Origin: Alphaproteobacteria bacterium UBA3612 | GTDB taxonomy: Bacteria; Pseudomonadota; Alphaproteobacteria; Sphingomonadales; Sphingomonadaceae | Direction: 5' to 3' | Assembly (NCBI GenBank): GCA_002375465.1 | Contig: DFLT01000014.1 | Coordinates: 1-64,000 of the forward strand | DNA: 64,000 nucleotides | Part shown: positions 1 to 8,134 of the stretch, piece after piece | Layout: every line of letters starts with the position of its first letter | How positions within the stretch are numbered: position 1 is the first letter of the stretch | Notes under the pieces: model-generated | Database searches by the model: none | What the model saw: only the letters and a program-made list of their open reading frames with translations | Told to the model about the DNA's origin: nothing | Position numbers and translations under genes: made by a program

Positions 1-1
1 C

Positions 2-163
2 GCGGCCTTCACCGGATGGGTACGGCGGATCGCACTGGACCCGACTAAAAATCGCATTTCTGTCCTGACCGATCATCCAGCCTATCCAAGCTGGAGCGGC
101 GTGCAACGAAAGGCGATCAATGTCGTCGGTAAGGTGATCTGGATTGGTTCACAGGTGTCGTGA
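2..163 (+). CDS. S24/LexA-like repressor peptidase, C-terminal end only
   Basis: The window opens inside a gene; 53 codons remain before the TGA. The visible end contains LTDHPAYPSW followed by VVGKVIWIGSQV. This matches the last beta strands of S24 (LexA/phage CI type) peptidase domains, where a 'NPxYP' turn precedes a 'GRVVW' strand. The catalytic Ser and Lys lie outside the window, so activity cannot be judged. Such proteins are usually prophage or mobile-element repressors, which fits the attachment-type sequence 115 bases downstream. The family call rests on this short tail alone. Confidence 0.55.
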   Translation, partial: AAFTGWVRRIALDPTKNRISVLTDHPAYPSWSGVQRKAINVVGKVIWIGSQVS

Positions 164-278
164 GTGGGAGCTACGTTGCCCGCCATATACGCCAATTTGC
201 GAGGTGAGTGCCCACTGCTCCGTCAGGTGGAACGGTCTGCCGCGTTCTAATTTCTGCTCATCGCAAAGGTCCCAAGAT

Positions 279-374
279 GGGGGTATTGCAGGGGGTATTT
301 TTGGCGAAGCTGATAGAGAAATAACGGTATAACAGCTGGTTAAGTGACGTTGGTGGATCCCTCCTCCGCTACCA
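279..374. other. attachment-type site, left copy
   Basis: Two GGGGGTAT motifs (279-286, 291-298) are followed after 61 bases by the 15-base core cctcctccgctacca (360-374). The same arrangement with identical spacings recurs at 17680-17775. The core ends in CCA and has the form of a tRNA 3' end, but the preceding bases do not form a T arm, so no tRNA gene is present here. I infer an integrase attachment site with arm-type repeats. It may be the right end of an element lying further left. Confidence 0.6.
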
Positions 375-580
375 GGAAATAGCGTCCGCATAGGTTCGCT
401 TGGGTCCGTATGCGTCCGGATTTTCGACCCAAATCCCTGATTTCGATAGCTGATGTGCTACCACGCCAGTCCGCTTGTGTCCGTATGCGTCCGCATGTGT
501 TCGCTTGAAGCCGGAGGCTTTGTGGGGGTATTTTGGGGGTATTTCCCGCTGTGGGTGAGTTAGGTGATACCCCCACCCGC
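375..580. other. left end of the integrative element; arm-type repeats, no integrase
   Basis: Beyond the left core lie two more GGGGGTAT motifs (524-531, 535-542) and one inverted copy, ATACCCCC (567-574). Sequences of this kind are normally bound by tyrosine recombinases and sit beside the integrase gene. No integrase frame follows on either strand, which suggests that the gene was deleted. The stretch 164-735 holds no convincing gene. Confidence 0.45.
382..508 (+). repeat. direct repeats at the element end
   Basis: The 15-mer gtccgtatgcgtccg occurs at 404-418 and 479-493, a 75-base period. A related unit, gcgtccgcat followed by gttcgcttg, appears near 382-402 and near 488-508. The two sets interleave. 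They could be additional recombinase or excisionase binding sites. Confidence 0.6.
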
Positions 581-735
581 GAATGCGAGCCGAAGGATAG
601 ATTTTGACGCTAGGACAACGGCTTGTTCAAGACATTTCATGGCGAAATACATCGCAGAGGTCCCGGTCAAACGGTGGAGTTCGAGTCCCGCGTGAGGATT
701 CGAACGGAAATGACCGACGTGGGGCAGGGGAGGCA

Positions 736-864
736 CTACCTTTTCACTCCTGAGATGACCGCTTTGCGCCCCTTATCGGACGTAAAAACATCGCAGATTA
801 TCGACCAGTAGCTGCCATTCTCTGGTGGGATCATGTTGTTATAAAGAACGCCGAAGACGATCAT
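736..864 (-). pseudogene. possible fragment of a membrane-type protein
   Basis: A reverse frame ends at 736. Its 42 codons from the ATG at 864 start MIVFGVLYNNMIPPENGSYW and finish in a basic tail. The frame stays open upstream for about 33 more codons and contains LGHAFGAAG, so it may be the decayed C-terminus of a larger protein. I do not recognise the family. It lies in remnant-rich DNA between the element end and the first copper-related gene and may be chance coding. Confidence 0.2.
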
Positions 865-1214
865 TCCCGCAGCGCCGAACGCGTGCCCGAGCGTAACGGT
901 GCGATCTGCCGGAATGAGACCCGACCGGACAGTATGGCTTACACCAGTAGCGCGAACGTTTTGCCTTCATGACGCGCCAGCCTGGCAATTGAGATATCAC
1001 TCGCAGTTGCGTTTTAGCACTCATCGCCCTCGTTGGAATGGCATCGTCGGTGGGCTGACATACTGGGCAAGGCGGGAAAAAACGAACTTGAGAGCGGTAA
1101 GCAGCGTTGCGACGGCTTGGCAAAGTATCGGAACGCTCTGCAGTTCCTTAAGTTTTATTAGAGCGAAACTGCCGAATACTAAGAGCAATTTCAGCAAGAA
1201 AAATGGAAATAAAA
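865..1214. other. stretch without a recognisable gene
   Basis: About 350 bases carry no frame that I can support. The part nearest 1140-1210 is A/T-richer than its surroundings and probably holds the promoter and ribosome binding site of the Met/His-rich gene that follows. I see no clear -35/-10 pair, tRNA or repeat. Confidence 0.4.
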
Positions 1215-1610
1215 ATGAAACGCATAGCTTTCGTAACCGCACTCGCCATGGGTCTAGCCGCTTCGCCGGCTTTGGCTCAGCAGACGCAACACCAGCACGG
1301 CCCGGCTTCTGCTGAGAAAGCCCATCCTGAACAGGGTGGTGGTATGAGGGGGGAATCTGAGGCGATGCAGCAGCATAGCGAGAAAATGGAGGAAATGCGC
1401 GCCCTGATGAAACAAGCGCACCCCGCTACCGATCCAGCTGAACATCAGCGCTTGATGGGCATGCACCGCAAGATGATGCACGAACGGATGACGAGTATGA
1501 TGCAAAGCGACCACGCTGCTATGATGCAGGCGTGCCAAGAGCGTATGGCGATGATGCACGACATGATGGGGCAGATGGCTGCTGAACATGAAATGATGCC
1601 GTCGAAATAG
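1215..1610 (+). CDS. Met/His-rich small periplasmic protein (probable metal binder)
   Basis: 131 residues. A signal peptide (MKRIAF, hydrophobic core, cut near ALA-QQ) is followed by a mature chain very rich in Met, His, Gln and Glu, with clusters such as MGMHRKMMHERM and MMHDMMGQM. Met- and His-rich periplasmic chains of this kind usually bind Cu(I)/Cu(II). The chain also looks largely helical. I chose the ATG at 1215 because GGAA lies 7 bases upstream and the signal peptide then starts cleanly; an in-frame ATG lies at 1203. Its place beside a copper island supports a role in copper tolerance. No named family was recognised. Confidence 0.7.
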   Translation: MKRIAFVTALAMGLAASPALAQQTQHQHGPASAEKAHPEQGGGMRGESEAMQQHSEKMEEMRALMKQAHPATDPAEHQRLMGMHRKMMHERMTSMMQSDHAAMMQACQERMAMMHDMMGQMAAEHEMMPSK

Positions 1611-1720
1611 AAAGCTGGTTTTGGGGCGACCGCCGGCGACATGCGGGGTCGCCCCTCTAGATCGCGCTAGAATGACGAGGGCGGAGCGATCCCTTGCGGA
1701 CCTCAGGAGTCTCTGGCGGC

Positions 1721-3004
1721 ATGAGAAACAGATCGGAAACAGGCAATGCAGCTCTGCGAGCTAACGCAGCCTGTTTTTGCATCACGCTCGATCGGGAATT
1801 GCTAGCGCAAAAGCTCGATACTGGGACCGGCTCCGAAGGATTCGGCCTTCGTCTGGCGGCCTCGCATCCTAATCTATTCGCAAACTCGCCAGTCTTTCTG
1901 GCCACCGACATCTTAATCGCGATGGAGGCGGTTGTTGCGGCAGTCGAGACGGCTACCGCGCTACCGTCATTCCGGGCCGCAGTACTCGAGTGGGCGCCTG
2001 AAATTGCCATCGAGGATTTTGGACCGGTCGGCGCATTGATGGGCTACGACTTTCACCTGACCGAAGCCGGCCCGGTTCTGATCGAGGTCAATATCAATGC
2101 CGGCGGCGCGTTCCTCAACGCCGCGCTCGCCAGCGCGCAGCGCGCCTGCTGTTTCGAAACAGCGACGGCTATTCGTCCAAGAGATACCGAGCAGGCTTTT
2201 GAGCAGCGCATTGGCGCCATGTTTGCGAGCGAGTGGCAACGCCAAGGCCGCAGCGGAAAACCGTCGGTGATTGCGATCATCGACGACGAGCCTGATGCGC
2301 AGTATCTTCATCCCGAATTTCTGCTCGCCAAGGCGGCGCTCGAGCGCCAGGGCATTCAAGCTCTTGTCGTAGACCCCAAGGCACTGAAAGTGTCAGCCGC
2401 CGGCCTGTCGGTCGAAGGGTTTCATATTGATCTGGTCTATAACCGGCTGGTCGACTTCGCGCTTGAGCACCCCGATCATGCAGGTTTGCGAAGCACCTAT
2501 CTGAAGGATCTGGTCGTTGTCACGCCCAACCCGCATGTGCATGCGCTATATGCCGACAAACGCAATCTCTCGCTTTTGTCGGACAGGCAGCTTCTTACCC
2601 GATGGGACCTCTCCTCAGATGCCGTAAACGTCCTCGATGCCGCCATTCCACGAACAACAATTGTCACGGCCGAAAATTCAGAAGCGCTCTGGGCAAATCG
2701 CCGTAATCTTTTCTTCAAGCCCGCGGGGGGCTACGGCAGCAAGGCTGCCTACTACGGGGCAAAGCTGACGAAAAATGTCTGGGCGCGCATTATTGCCGGA
2801 GATTATATCGCGCAAACCTACGCGCCTCCGAGCATCCGCCGTGTTGAGCGCGATGGAGAGGTGCTGGATCTGAAAGTGGACGTCAGGCTCTACACCTACG
2901 ATGGAGCGGTTATTCTGACCGCGGCGCGGCTGTATCGAGGGCAGACGACCAATATGCGCACGCTGGGTGGCGGGTTTGCGCCAGTGCTGCAAATCGCATC
3001 CTGA
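1721..3004 (+). CDS. ATP-grasp-like protein of unknown substrate
   Basis: 427 residues from the ATG at 1721, with AGGAG 11 bases upstream; a TTG start at 1694 is possible. The first half contains GPVLIEVNINAGGAF, resembling an acidic metal-binding strand of ATP-grasp enzymes. The last third has NLFFKPAGGYGSKAAY, like the ATP-binding strand and glycine-rich loop, followed by YIAQTYAPP and a final LDLKVDVRLY strand. The split order of these blocks suggests a permuted or divergent ATP-grasp fold. ATP-grasp enzymes join a carboxylate to an amine or thiol; the substrate here is unknown. The gene stands alone on the plus strand, 36 bases downstream of nothing related, and converges on the exporter at 3046. 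Confidence 0.5.
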   Translation: MRNRSETGNAALRANAACFCITLDRELLAQKLDTGTGSEGFGLRLAASHPNLFANSPVFLATDILIAMEAVVAAVETATALPSFRAAVLEWAPEIAIEDFGPVGALMGYDFHLTEAGPVLIEVNINAGGAFLNAALASAQRACCFETATAIRPRDTEQAFEQRIGAMFASEWQRQGRSGKPSVIAIIDDEPDAQYLHPEFLLAKAALERQGIQALVVDPKALKVSAAGLSVEGFHIDLVYNRLVDFALEHPDHAGLRSTYLKDLVVVTPNPHVHALYADKRNLSLLSDRQLLTRWDLSSDAVNVLDAAIPRTTIVTAENSEALWANRRNLFFKPAGGYGSKAAYYGAKLTKNVWARIIAGDYIAQTYAPPSIRRVERDGEVLDLKVDVRLYTYDGAVILTAARLYRGQTTNMRTLGGGFAPVLQIAS

Positions 3005-3045
3005 AGGCAGATTTTTATACCGGACTGGACATTCGCTAATGGCCC

Positions 3046-3939
3046 TCACTCCAACGCCGCCCTATCTCCCGGGGGTTCTGGCCGCGTAGCAAGATAGACG
3101 CCAAAGGCGGCGACCCCGACGCCGATCAGCACCGTTAGGGTCAGTTTCTCGGCAAAGAAAACTGCGCCGATGGTGATTGCGAAAAACGGCCCGAGAAAGC
3201 TGAATACATTCGCTTGCGAAAGCGGGATGTCGCGCAGCGCGGATTGCCACAGCCAGAACGCGAGAGCCGTTCCCGGAATAGCGAGACCAAGCAGCGAGAA
3301 AATGAAGCTTGTCGACCACTCGAGATCGCGCGGCTGTTCGGTCAACAACGCGATAATCATCAGCGGCACCGAACCAATTAGTAGCTGAAGTCCCATCGCC
3401 ATGGCTGGCTTGACGCGGTTCGCGAGCTTCTTGATTGCAACGTTTCCGGCCGCGACGCCGAGTGCGGCGAGCAGAACGTAGATGACCCCGACTCCCGTCG
3501 ATAGTTGTTCTCCACCAAAGATCTGAGGCCCCGCGACAATTAGAATGCCGGCAAAGCCAATAAGCATGCCGATCCAACCGCGTAGGGCTTGGCGCTCGCC
3601 CAGCAGCACATAACCGAGCAGTGCGGCGAAGATCGGCTGAGTATTGGCAACGATCGTGGCGAGGCCGGGAGCAACGAATTCAGCGGCGTGAAACATGCCG
3701 AAATAGCCAAGCCCGGTCATGCCGAAGCCGGTTAGGGAAATCCATCCCCATGTGGACGAGCCTTTAGGAAGTGGCTCCTTGAGGCAAACGGCAACCAGCA
3801 GGAGGACCGCACCTGCCGTGAGCGCACGTAGCGCAGCAAAGGTCAGGTGCGGGGCAAAGACAATCCCGATTGTGATGAGTGGATAGCAGAACGCCCACAG
3901 AATTATCACGAATATGGCGGACAGTCGTGGCGAAATCAT
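3046..3939 (-). CDS. EamA/DMT-family transporter
   Basis: 297 residues with about ten hydrophobic segments. Two halves each resemble an EamA domain: the first begins SAIFVIILWAFCYPLITIG and the second begins near GVIYVLLAALGVAAGNV. Length and layout are typical of drug/metabolite transporters, inner-membrane exporters of metabolites or drugs. The substrate cannot be told from sequence. It is convergent with the ATP-grasp-like gene, with a 41-base gap. It may be cargo of the accessory region rather than part of the copper set. Confidence 0.85.
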   Translation of the reverse strand: MISPRLSAIFVIILWAFCYPLITIGIVFAPHLTFAALRALTAGAVLLLVAVCLKEPLPKGSSTWGWISLTGFGMTGLGYFGMFHAAEFVAPGLATIVANTQPIFAALLGYVLLGERQALRGWIGMLIGFAGILIVAGPQIFGGEQLSTGVGVIYVLLAALGVAAGNVAIKKLANRVKPAMAMGLQLLIGSVPLMIIALLTEQPRDLEWSTSFIFSLLGLAIPGTALAFWLWQSALRDIPLSQANVFSFLGPFFAITIGAVFFAEKLTLTVLIGVGVAAFGVYLATRPEPPGDRAALE

Positions 3940-4196
3940 CTTGATCTCAAGTAAATTGCATTTCTGGGATCAGAAAGACGCACGGTTTAGCAAGCGATGG
4001 GCCAACAAATCTACCTTGCTTTGGAAATGATTTTACAAACGAGGAAATTATCCGAAGCCCTTACCTTCTTTGTCCTACTGATGTTATCGCCATTTACTAC
4101 TGAATGTCAGGAGGCGGGTAATCGGGTAGCGTCTGTAGCCACGTAATAAGCCCGGACGATCCCTGTCCGTTCGAACCCAGCTCTAGTTTGCAATGA

Positions 4197-4649
4197 TTAA
4201 TCGCCTATGTTTGCTTTCCCGCCGAACAGCGACCGCCTCGCCAGCGCCAGGGTTAACATTGGAACGATCAGCCACATCAAGATGGGCACCAGTCCGATAG
4301 CCCCAATCGTCGGCATCGTCTCGGAATAGGTCCAACCCCACCCGCTCTTCAGCGCGAAATGTTCGACGACAATCGTTATTACCATTCCGACGCTGAGGTA
4401 GAACGCCAGTGGACGAACGCGCCACTGCCTCAACCAAAGCCGATCGGGCGCAGACCTTGTCGCTACCCAATAGGCAAATACCATAATTCCTGCATCTCCG
4501 AATGTGGCGAAACCGCAATTCTTGGTCGCCTGCCAAGTCGATAGACCGCTCATATCGTAAAAGGGCATCTGCAGCATCTCCCAGACAAATGCCAAAAGAA
4601 AGCCATTGATGGCGACCCAGGTTTCCGGCTTCTCAAGATAGTTCCGCAT
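4197..4649 (-). CDS. hypothetical four-helix membrane protein
   Basis: 150 residues with about four hydrophobic segments: LLAFVWEMLQMPFY, the segment around GIMVFAYWVAT, LSVGMVITIVVEHF, and a C-terminal one ending in ALARRSLF. I do not recognise a named family. The start is uncertain. The ATG at 4649 is used, although a TTG at 4664 would add five residues and stands nearer a purine-rich GGGAGA. It lies downstream of the APC permease on the same strand with a 54-base gap, so the two may be co-transcribed. Confidence 0.6.
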   Translation of the reverse strand: MRNYLEKPETWVAINGFLLAFVWEMLQMPFYDMSGLSTWQATKNCGFATFGDAGIMVFAYWVATRSAPDRLWLRQWRVRPLAFYLSVGMVITIVVEHFALKSGWGWTYSETMPTIGAIGLVPILMWLIVPMLTLALARRSLFGGKANIGD

Positions 4650-4703
4650 ATACCCAATACTCAATCTACGGCATTGCTCTCCCGAAGGCCCAAGCTGCGA
4701 AAT

Positions 4704-6053
4704 TCACTCTCGCTCCTCACGGGATTGCCGCGACAGAAATATCCACTCGGCAGCGAATACCAGCATGATGCCCCCGATGGCGTAAGCCACAATCATCGGA
4801 TCTGAGCGAAGTTTGATCATCGTGAAAGCGGCAAGAATAACTCCATCGGCAGCCAAGGCTGTTAAAAGGACCGTCGCCTTCGCGCCGATTTCGTGGCGCA
4901 GGTGACGAAAGACGCCCCAATGGACCAGCATATCCATGACCAGATAGAAAAACACACCCAGCGAAGCGATCCGTGACAGATCGAACAAGACGGCGAGCGC
5001 CCCTGCCACCACGACTGTATAGATCAGCATGTGGCTGCGGATGCTGCCGCTCATACCGAAATGGCTGTGCGGGATCATCTTCATCTTGGTCAGCATCGCG
5101 AGCATGCGCGACACGGCAAAAACACTTGCAATGACGCCGGAGGTTGTTGCCGCAAGAGCGATGATGACCGTGAAATAGAAACCGATCTGGCCGAGCGCGG
5201 GTTTTGCAGCTGCAGCCAGGGAATAATCCCGTGCCTCCACGATCTGGCCAATAGTGAGGCTCGAACCGACGGCCAGCGCGACAAGCAGATAGGTAGCGAC
5301 GCAGATGATAATCGAATAGATTATCGTCCGCCCAACGTTGCGGTGGGGATCGACGATTTCACCGCCGCTGTTGGTGATTGTGGTGAAACCCTTGAAGGCA
5401 AGGATGGAAAAGGCGACGGACGCCAGGAATGATCCCCCGCCCGTCATTGACGCATCTTGGGTAAAGGCGCCAGAGAATAGGCCGCTCGCCCAGATCGCGG
5501 TAAGGGCGAAAATGGCGATGCCCCCGATCTTGATTGCCGACATAACCAGCGAAAATCCGCTGACCGATCGATTACCGGCAGCATTCACCAGATAGGCGAA
5601 TACGATTAGGCCCAAGGCCAAGACGGACAGGAGCAAGTTGTTCTGCTCCATGCCGAATGGACGCAGCGCGTATGTGGCAAAGGTTCGCGCGACCAAACTC
5701 TCGTTGATGACCATCGAGAGGGCCATGAGTAGCGATGCGGACGCCGCCACCACTCCTGGACCATAGGCCTTTTGCAGTATCATCGCGATTCCGCCGGAGG
5801 AAGGCCACGCATTCGACATCTTGATATAGCTGTATGCCGCCAGCGCGGTGATCAGCGCCCCGGCCACGAACGACAGTGGGAACAAGGGTCCTGCAAGCTC
5901 AGCAATCTGTCCGGTTAGCGCGAAGATGCCAGCACCGATCATCACGCCGGTGCCCATAGCGATGCCTCCGTAGAGACTTATCGTCCCTTTATTCTCCTGA
6001 TCAGCATCGTGATTCCCAGGTGCGGCATGATCCTCGTGATTGGTCTGGGTCAT
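4704..6053 (-). CDS. APC-superfamily permease
   Basis: 449 residues with about twelve membrane segments. The first contains GIAMGTGVMIGAGIFALTG, the glycine-rich helix typical of amino acid/polyamine/organocation permeases. The N-terminal 25 residues are His/Asp-rich (NHEDHAAPGNHDAD), which is unusual and could bind metal. Its ATG overlaps by four bases (ATGA) the stop codon of a P-type ATPase remnant, so it was probably once translated by coupling to that ATPase. Substrate unknown; the context hints at metal stress rather than simple amino acid uptake, but this is inference. Confidence 0.8.
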   Translation of the reverse strand: MTQTNHEDHAAPGNHDADQENKGTISLYGGIAMGTGVMIGAGIFALTGQIAELAGPLFPLSFVAGALITALAAYSYIKMSNAWPSSGGIAMILQKAYGPGVVAASASLLMALSMVINESLVARTFATYALRPFGMEQNNLLLSVLALGLIVFAYLVNAAGNRSVSGFSLVMSAIKIGGIAIFALTAIWASGLFSGAFTQDASMTGGGSFLASVAFSILAFKGFTTITNSGGEIVDPHRNVGRTIIYSIIICVATYLLVALAVGSSLTIGQIVEARDYSLAAAAKPALGQIGFYFTVIIALAATTSGVIASVFAVSRMLAMLTKMKMIPHSHFGMSGSIRSHMLIYTVVVAGALAVLFDLSRIASLGVFFYLVMDMLVHWGVFRHLRHEIGAKATVLLTALAADGVILAAFTMIKLRSDPMIVAYAIGGIMLVFAAEWIFLSRQSREERE

Positions 6054-6196
6054 ACCTTAGCGCTCCGCAGTCGCAGCGAGTTCAGCACCACCGAGATGGA
6101 AGACGCGCTCATCGCAAAGGCCGCGAACATCGGGCTGCTGACCAAGCCCGCAGCCTTGCCGCCGAGCATCACGAACATGACGGTCTCGCCGTCGTC
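6050..6196 (-). pseudogene. remnant of a second heavy-metal P-type ATPase with an internal deletion
   Basis: The reverse frame reads GETVMFVMLGGKAAGL and runs straight into SPMFAAFAMSASSISVVLNS and LRLRSAKV before its TGA. In the intact ATPase of this window (8131-10497) the matching pieces are GQTVMFVAIDDAPAGLI, in the nucleotide-binding part, and NPMIAAAAMSLSSVSVIANA, the last membrane helix. About 180 intervening residues, including the GDGINDAP hinge, are therefore missing, and so is everything upstream. It is a deletion remnant and cannot pump. Its stop still overlaps the permease start. Confidence 0.75.
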
Positions 6197-6225
6197 ACAG
6201 CTTCCTTTACCCAAGGTTCTTTCCT

Positions 6226-6456
6226 TTAATATCCACCGGGTGGATCGCTGGCTGGAAAGCTTTCGTCGAGATCTTCGTCGATCTCCGTCCACTCTCGGGG
6301 GGCATCCCGCATTGCATCGGGGCCCGCATCGCGAATATCTAAATAGCTCTCATGAGGCTGGTCGGGAGCATAAGCGGCGTTTCTTTTACGCGTCTTCCCC
6401 ATGCAGGACGCGGCGAACGCCCCCGCAGCCATGATGACTACTAATCTCAGGATCAT
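6226..6456 (-). CDS. small lipoprotein with a DESFPASDPP tail
   Basis: 76 residues from the ATG at 6456, with GGGAGA 6 bases upstream. A hydrophobic N-terminus ends in AASC, a likely lipobox, and is followed by a basic patch (KTRKR). The C-terminus reads WTEIDEDLDESFPASDPPGG. The motif 'W..VDE.LDESFPASDPP' recurs in small proteobacterial proteins of unknown role; I recognise the motif but no function. It lies directly upstream of the ATPase remnant on the same strand, so it may have been cargo of the same lost operon. Confidence 0.6.
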   Translation of the reverse strand: MILRLVVIMAAGAFAASCMGKTRKRNAAYAPDQPHESYLDIRDAGPDAMRDAPREWTEIDEDLDESFPASDPPGGY

Positions 6457-6537
6457 GGCTTTTCTCCCATTGGGGATATGCACCCTAGCACAAGGCCGGT
6501 TTCAATTCACTCTGCAGCCGGACCGACTAAGTCTCCA

Positions 6538-6795
6538 TCAGTCTACCAGCCGATTGTAAACAGCCGCAGTCAGGCCGGCGATCACCCCAGCGCCAATCGA
6601 CCAAGCAAGCAGGCCGACAACCACGCCTGAAAAATTGAGTTGCCAGTTCATTTGACTGAAATCGGCGTGGACCATGTGACCTGTCATTTGCATCATTGCC
6701 CGAGGCGCTCCCATAACGAAGAGGCTGCAAGCCACCCAAGCGACCCCAAAGACTGCCGCGGTAGCGATGCCGAGCATGAAAGCGTTGATTTTCAT
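6538..6795 (-). CDS. DUF5676-type two-helix membrane protein
   Basis: 85 residues with two hydrophobic helices, one near residues 5-28 and one near 56-78. The second reads GVVVGLLAWSIGAGVIAGLT and ends AAVYNRL. This layout matches the DUF5676 family, small membrane proteins often found beside copper and other heavy-metal genes; their function is unknown. GGAGAG precedes the ATG by about six bases. It is separated from the DUF305 gene by 295 bases (6796-7090) in which I see no gene. Confidence 0.65.
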   Translation of the reverse strand: MKINAFMLGIATAAVFGVAWVACSLFVMGAPRAMMQMTGHMVHADFSQMNWQLNFSGVVVGLLAWSIGAGVIAGLTAAVYNRLVD

Positions 6796-7090
6796 TGGTC
6801 TCTCCTCTGACTGGCCGAAGAATAGCAGAAGATTGATTGGCTGAAGTTGTTTCAGATCAATCTGTAAGCGTTGAGGTGACGTCCGAAATCGGGTTCGTCA
6901 CTGAATACCCCTTGCCCATGCCTCCCCGTTGCAAGCGAGCTGAAGTCATTTAGTCACATCACCGAGTGGCCACCTCTGCGCTGCGAGGCGGTTAAATATA
7001 CCATTTGATATCGGCCGTCCGGCTCCTGAAGCCAGTTCTCCAGGAGCCGGTACTGATCACTGCGTCTGAGGTCGGTAAACTGTGCGAATG

Positions 7091-7717
7091 TTACTCGCCA
7101 ACCGTGACTTCGTCACGTACTTCGGGCTCTACAGGTCGTTCTAGCGCTTTTTTGGCTTCCTCCAAGAGTTCCGGAGTTAGGTCAGTGGTCCGTGCCGGCA
7201 AGGGGGTGCCATCGCCCATCTCCCCGTTGGTCTCGATGTCTTCGATCAACAGCTTCATCTCGGCGATTTCCTTGATCTGAGCTTCGATGATGGCGTCTGC
7301 GAGCTTGCGAACACGCGGATCGGTGATCTCGGCTCGGGAACTGGTCAAAACGGCGATAGAGTGATGCGGAATCATCGCTGCCATATATTCTTCATCGTTG
7401 ACGGTCGCCTGGCTGCGAACCAACCAGAGCGCCACCGCGAAGGTCAGGGCACCGACGCCCAGGATGATGAAGTTCTTGGTCTTGTCCTTGTACATGCCAC
7501 ACATGAAGAGAAGCATGACGATCATCATCATGCCGCCCATAACGAAAGTCATCCAGAAGCGCGTTTCGCTCCAGAACACGTGATCGAGCTCGTACGTATT
7601 GAGATACATCAGGCCGAACATGATCGCGGTGGATGTCGCCACCATCGCCATGAAGCGCCAGTAATTGCCCCCACCATCGTGGTGTTGCTGGTGATCCGCG
7701 TTATGGTTGTCAGCCAT
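7091..7717 (-). CDS. DUF305 family membrane-anchored protein
   Basis: 208 residues. A His-rich N-terminus (HNADHQQHHD) precedes three to four membrane segments, one of them very Met-rich (VMGGMMMIVMLLFMCGM). The C-terminal half holds the DUF305 signature EEYMAAMIPHHSIAVLTS with its paired histidines, followed by helices. DUF305 proteins are ferritin-like helical bundles commonly linked to copper genes. It is the last gene of the leftward copper operon and starts directly after the channel gene's stop, with AGGAGG five bases before its ATG inside that gene's end. Confidence 0.85.
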   Translation of the reverse strand: MADNHNADHQQHHDGGGNYWRFMAMVATSTAIMFGLMYLNTYELDHVFWSETRFWMTFVMGGMMMIVMLLFMCGMYKDKTKNFIILGVGALTFAVALWLVRSQATVNDEEYMAAMIPHHSIAVLTSSRAEITDPRVRKLADAIIEAQIKEIAEMKLLIEDIETNGEMGDGTPLPARTTDLTPELLEEAKKALERPVEPEVRDEVTVGE

Positions 7718-8134
7718 TCAATCCTCCTGTTGGCTCATCGTCTTGTATACGTACTGTGCGGAGCAGCTGATCAGGATGAAACCGGTCAGCGACGCGATGC
7801 CCGCAATCACCCTCAGGTGATCGGTCGGATAAATGTCACCCAAGCCTACCGTCGTGACGGTGATCAGGGCGAAGTAGTAATAATCCATTGCCGACATTGC
7901 GGGTTCCTTGGCGAACCCACCAAGTCCGAGCGATGCGGCCCAAGCAAATCCGACCGGGAATACGACAGCTACAAGCATATGGCTTAGTAGGACGAGCAGC
8001 GAGCCCCCCGTAAGTCGCAGGCGAGCAGGCGCCAGCCGCGGCGGCGAAACATTCTTTGCCAACCGCAGCATGGCGAGGTGCAAGGTCAGAGACGCAAGGA
8101 AGAGTGATATTCCGATTGCCGTTGCGGCGATCAT
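7718..8134 (-). CDS. two-helix potassium-channel-type pore protein
   Basis: 138 residues with three hydrophobic stretches: a first helix at the N-terminus, one near residues 45-68, and the last near 108-130. Between the last two lies a pore helix and TTVGLGDIYPTD, in which TVGLGD (95-100) is a potassium selectivity filter. No cytoplasmic RCK or cyclic-nucleotide domain is present. It overlaps the ATPase gene by four bases upstream and abuts the DUF305 gene, so it is translated as part of the copper operon. A role in balancing charge during copper export is conceivable but is only inference. Ion selectivity is inferred from the filter alone. Confidence 0.8.
   Translation of the reverse strand: MIAATAIGISLFLASLTLHLAMLRLAKNVSPPRLAPARLRLTGGSLLVLLSHMLVAVVFPVGFAWAASLGLGGFAKEPAMSAMDYYYFALITVTTVGLGDIYPTDHLRVIAGIASLTGFILISCSAQYVYKTMSQQED

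Noticed and set aside
358..374. tRNA gene ending at the left core
   Set aside because: Only the 3' end resembles a tRNA; the bases upstream do not form T, anticodon or D arms.
670..700. ggagttcgagtcccgcg, which looks like a tRNA T arm
   Set aside because: The stem halves do not pair and no anticodon or acceptor arm can be built around it.
623..811. 62-codon frame from a TTG in the left remnant region
   Set aside because: No ribosome site, no family resemblance, and it overlaps another weak frame on the opposite strand.
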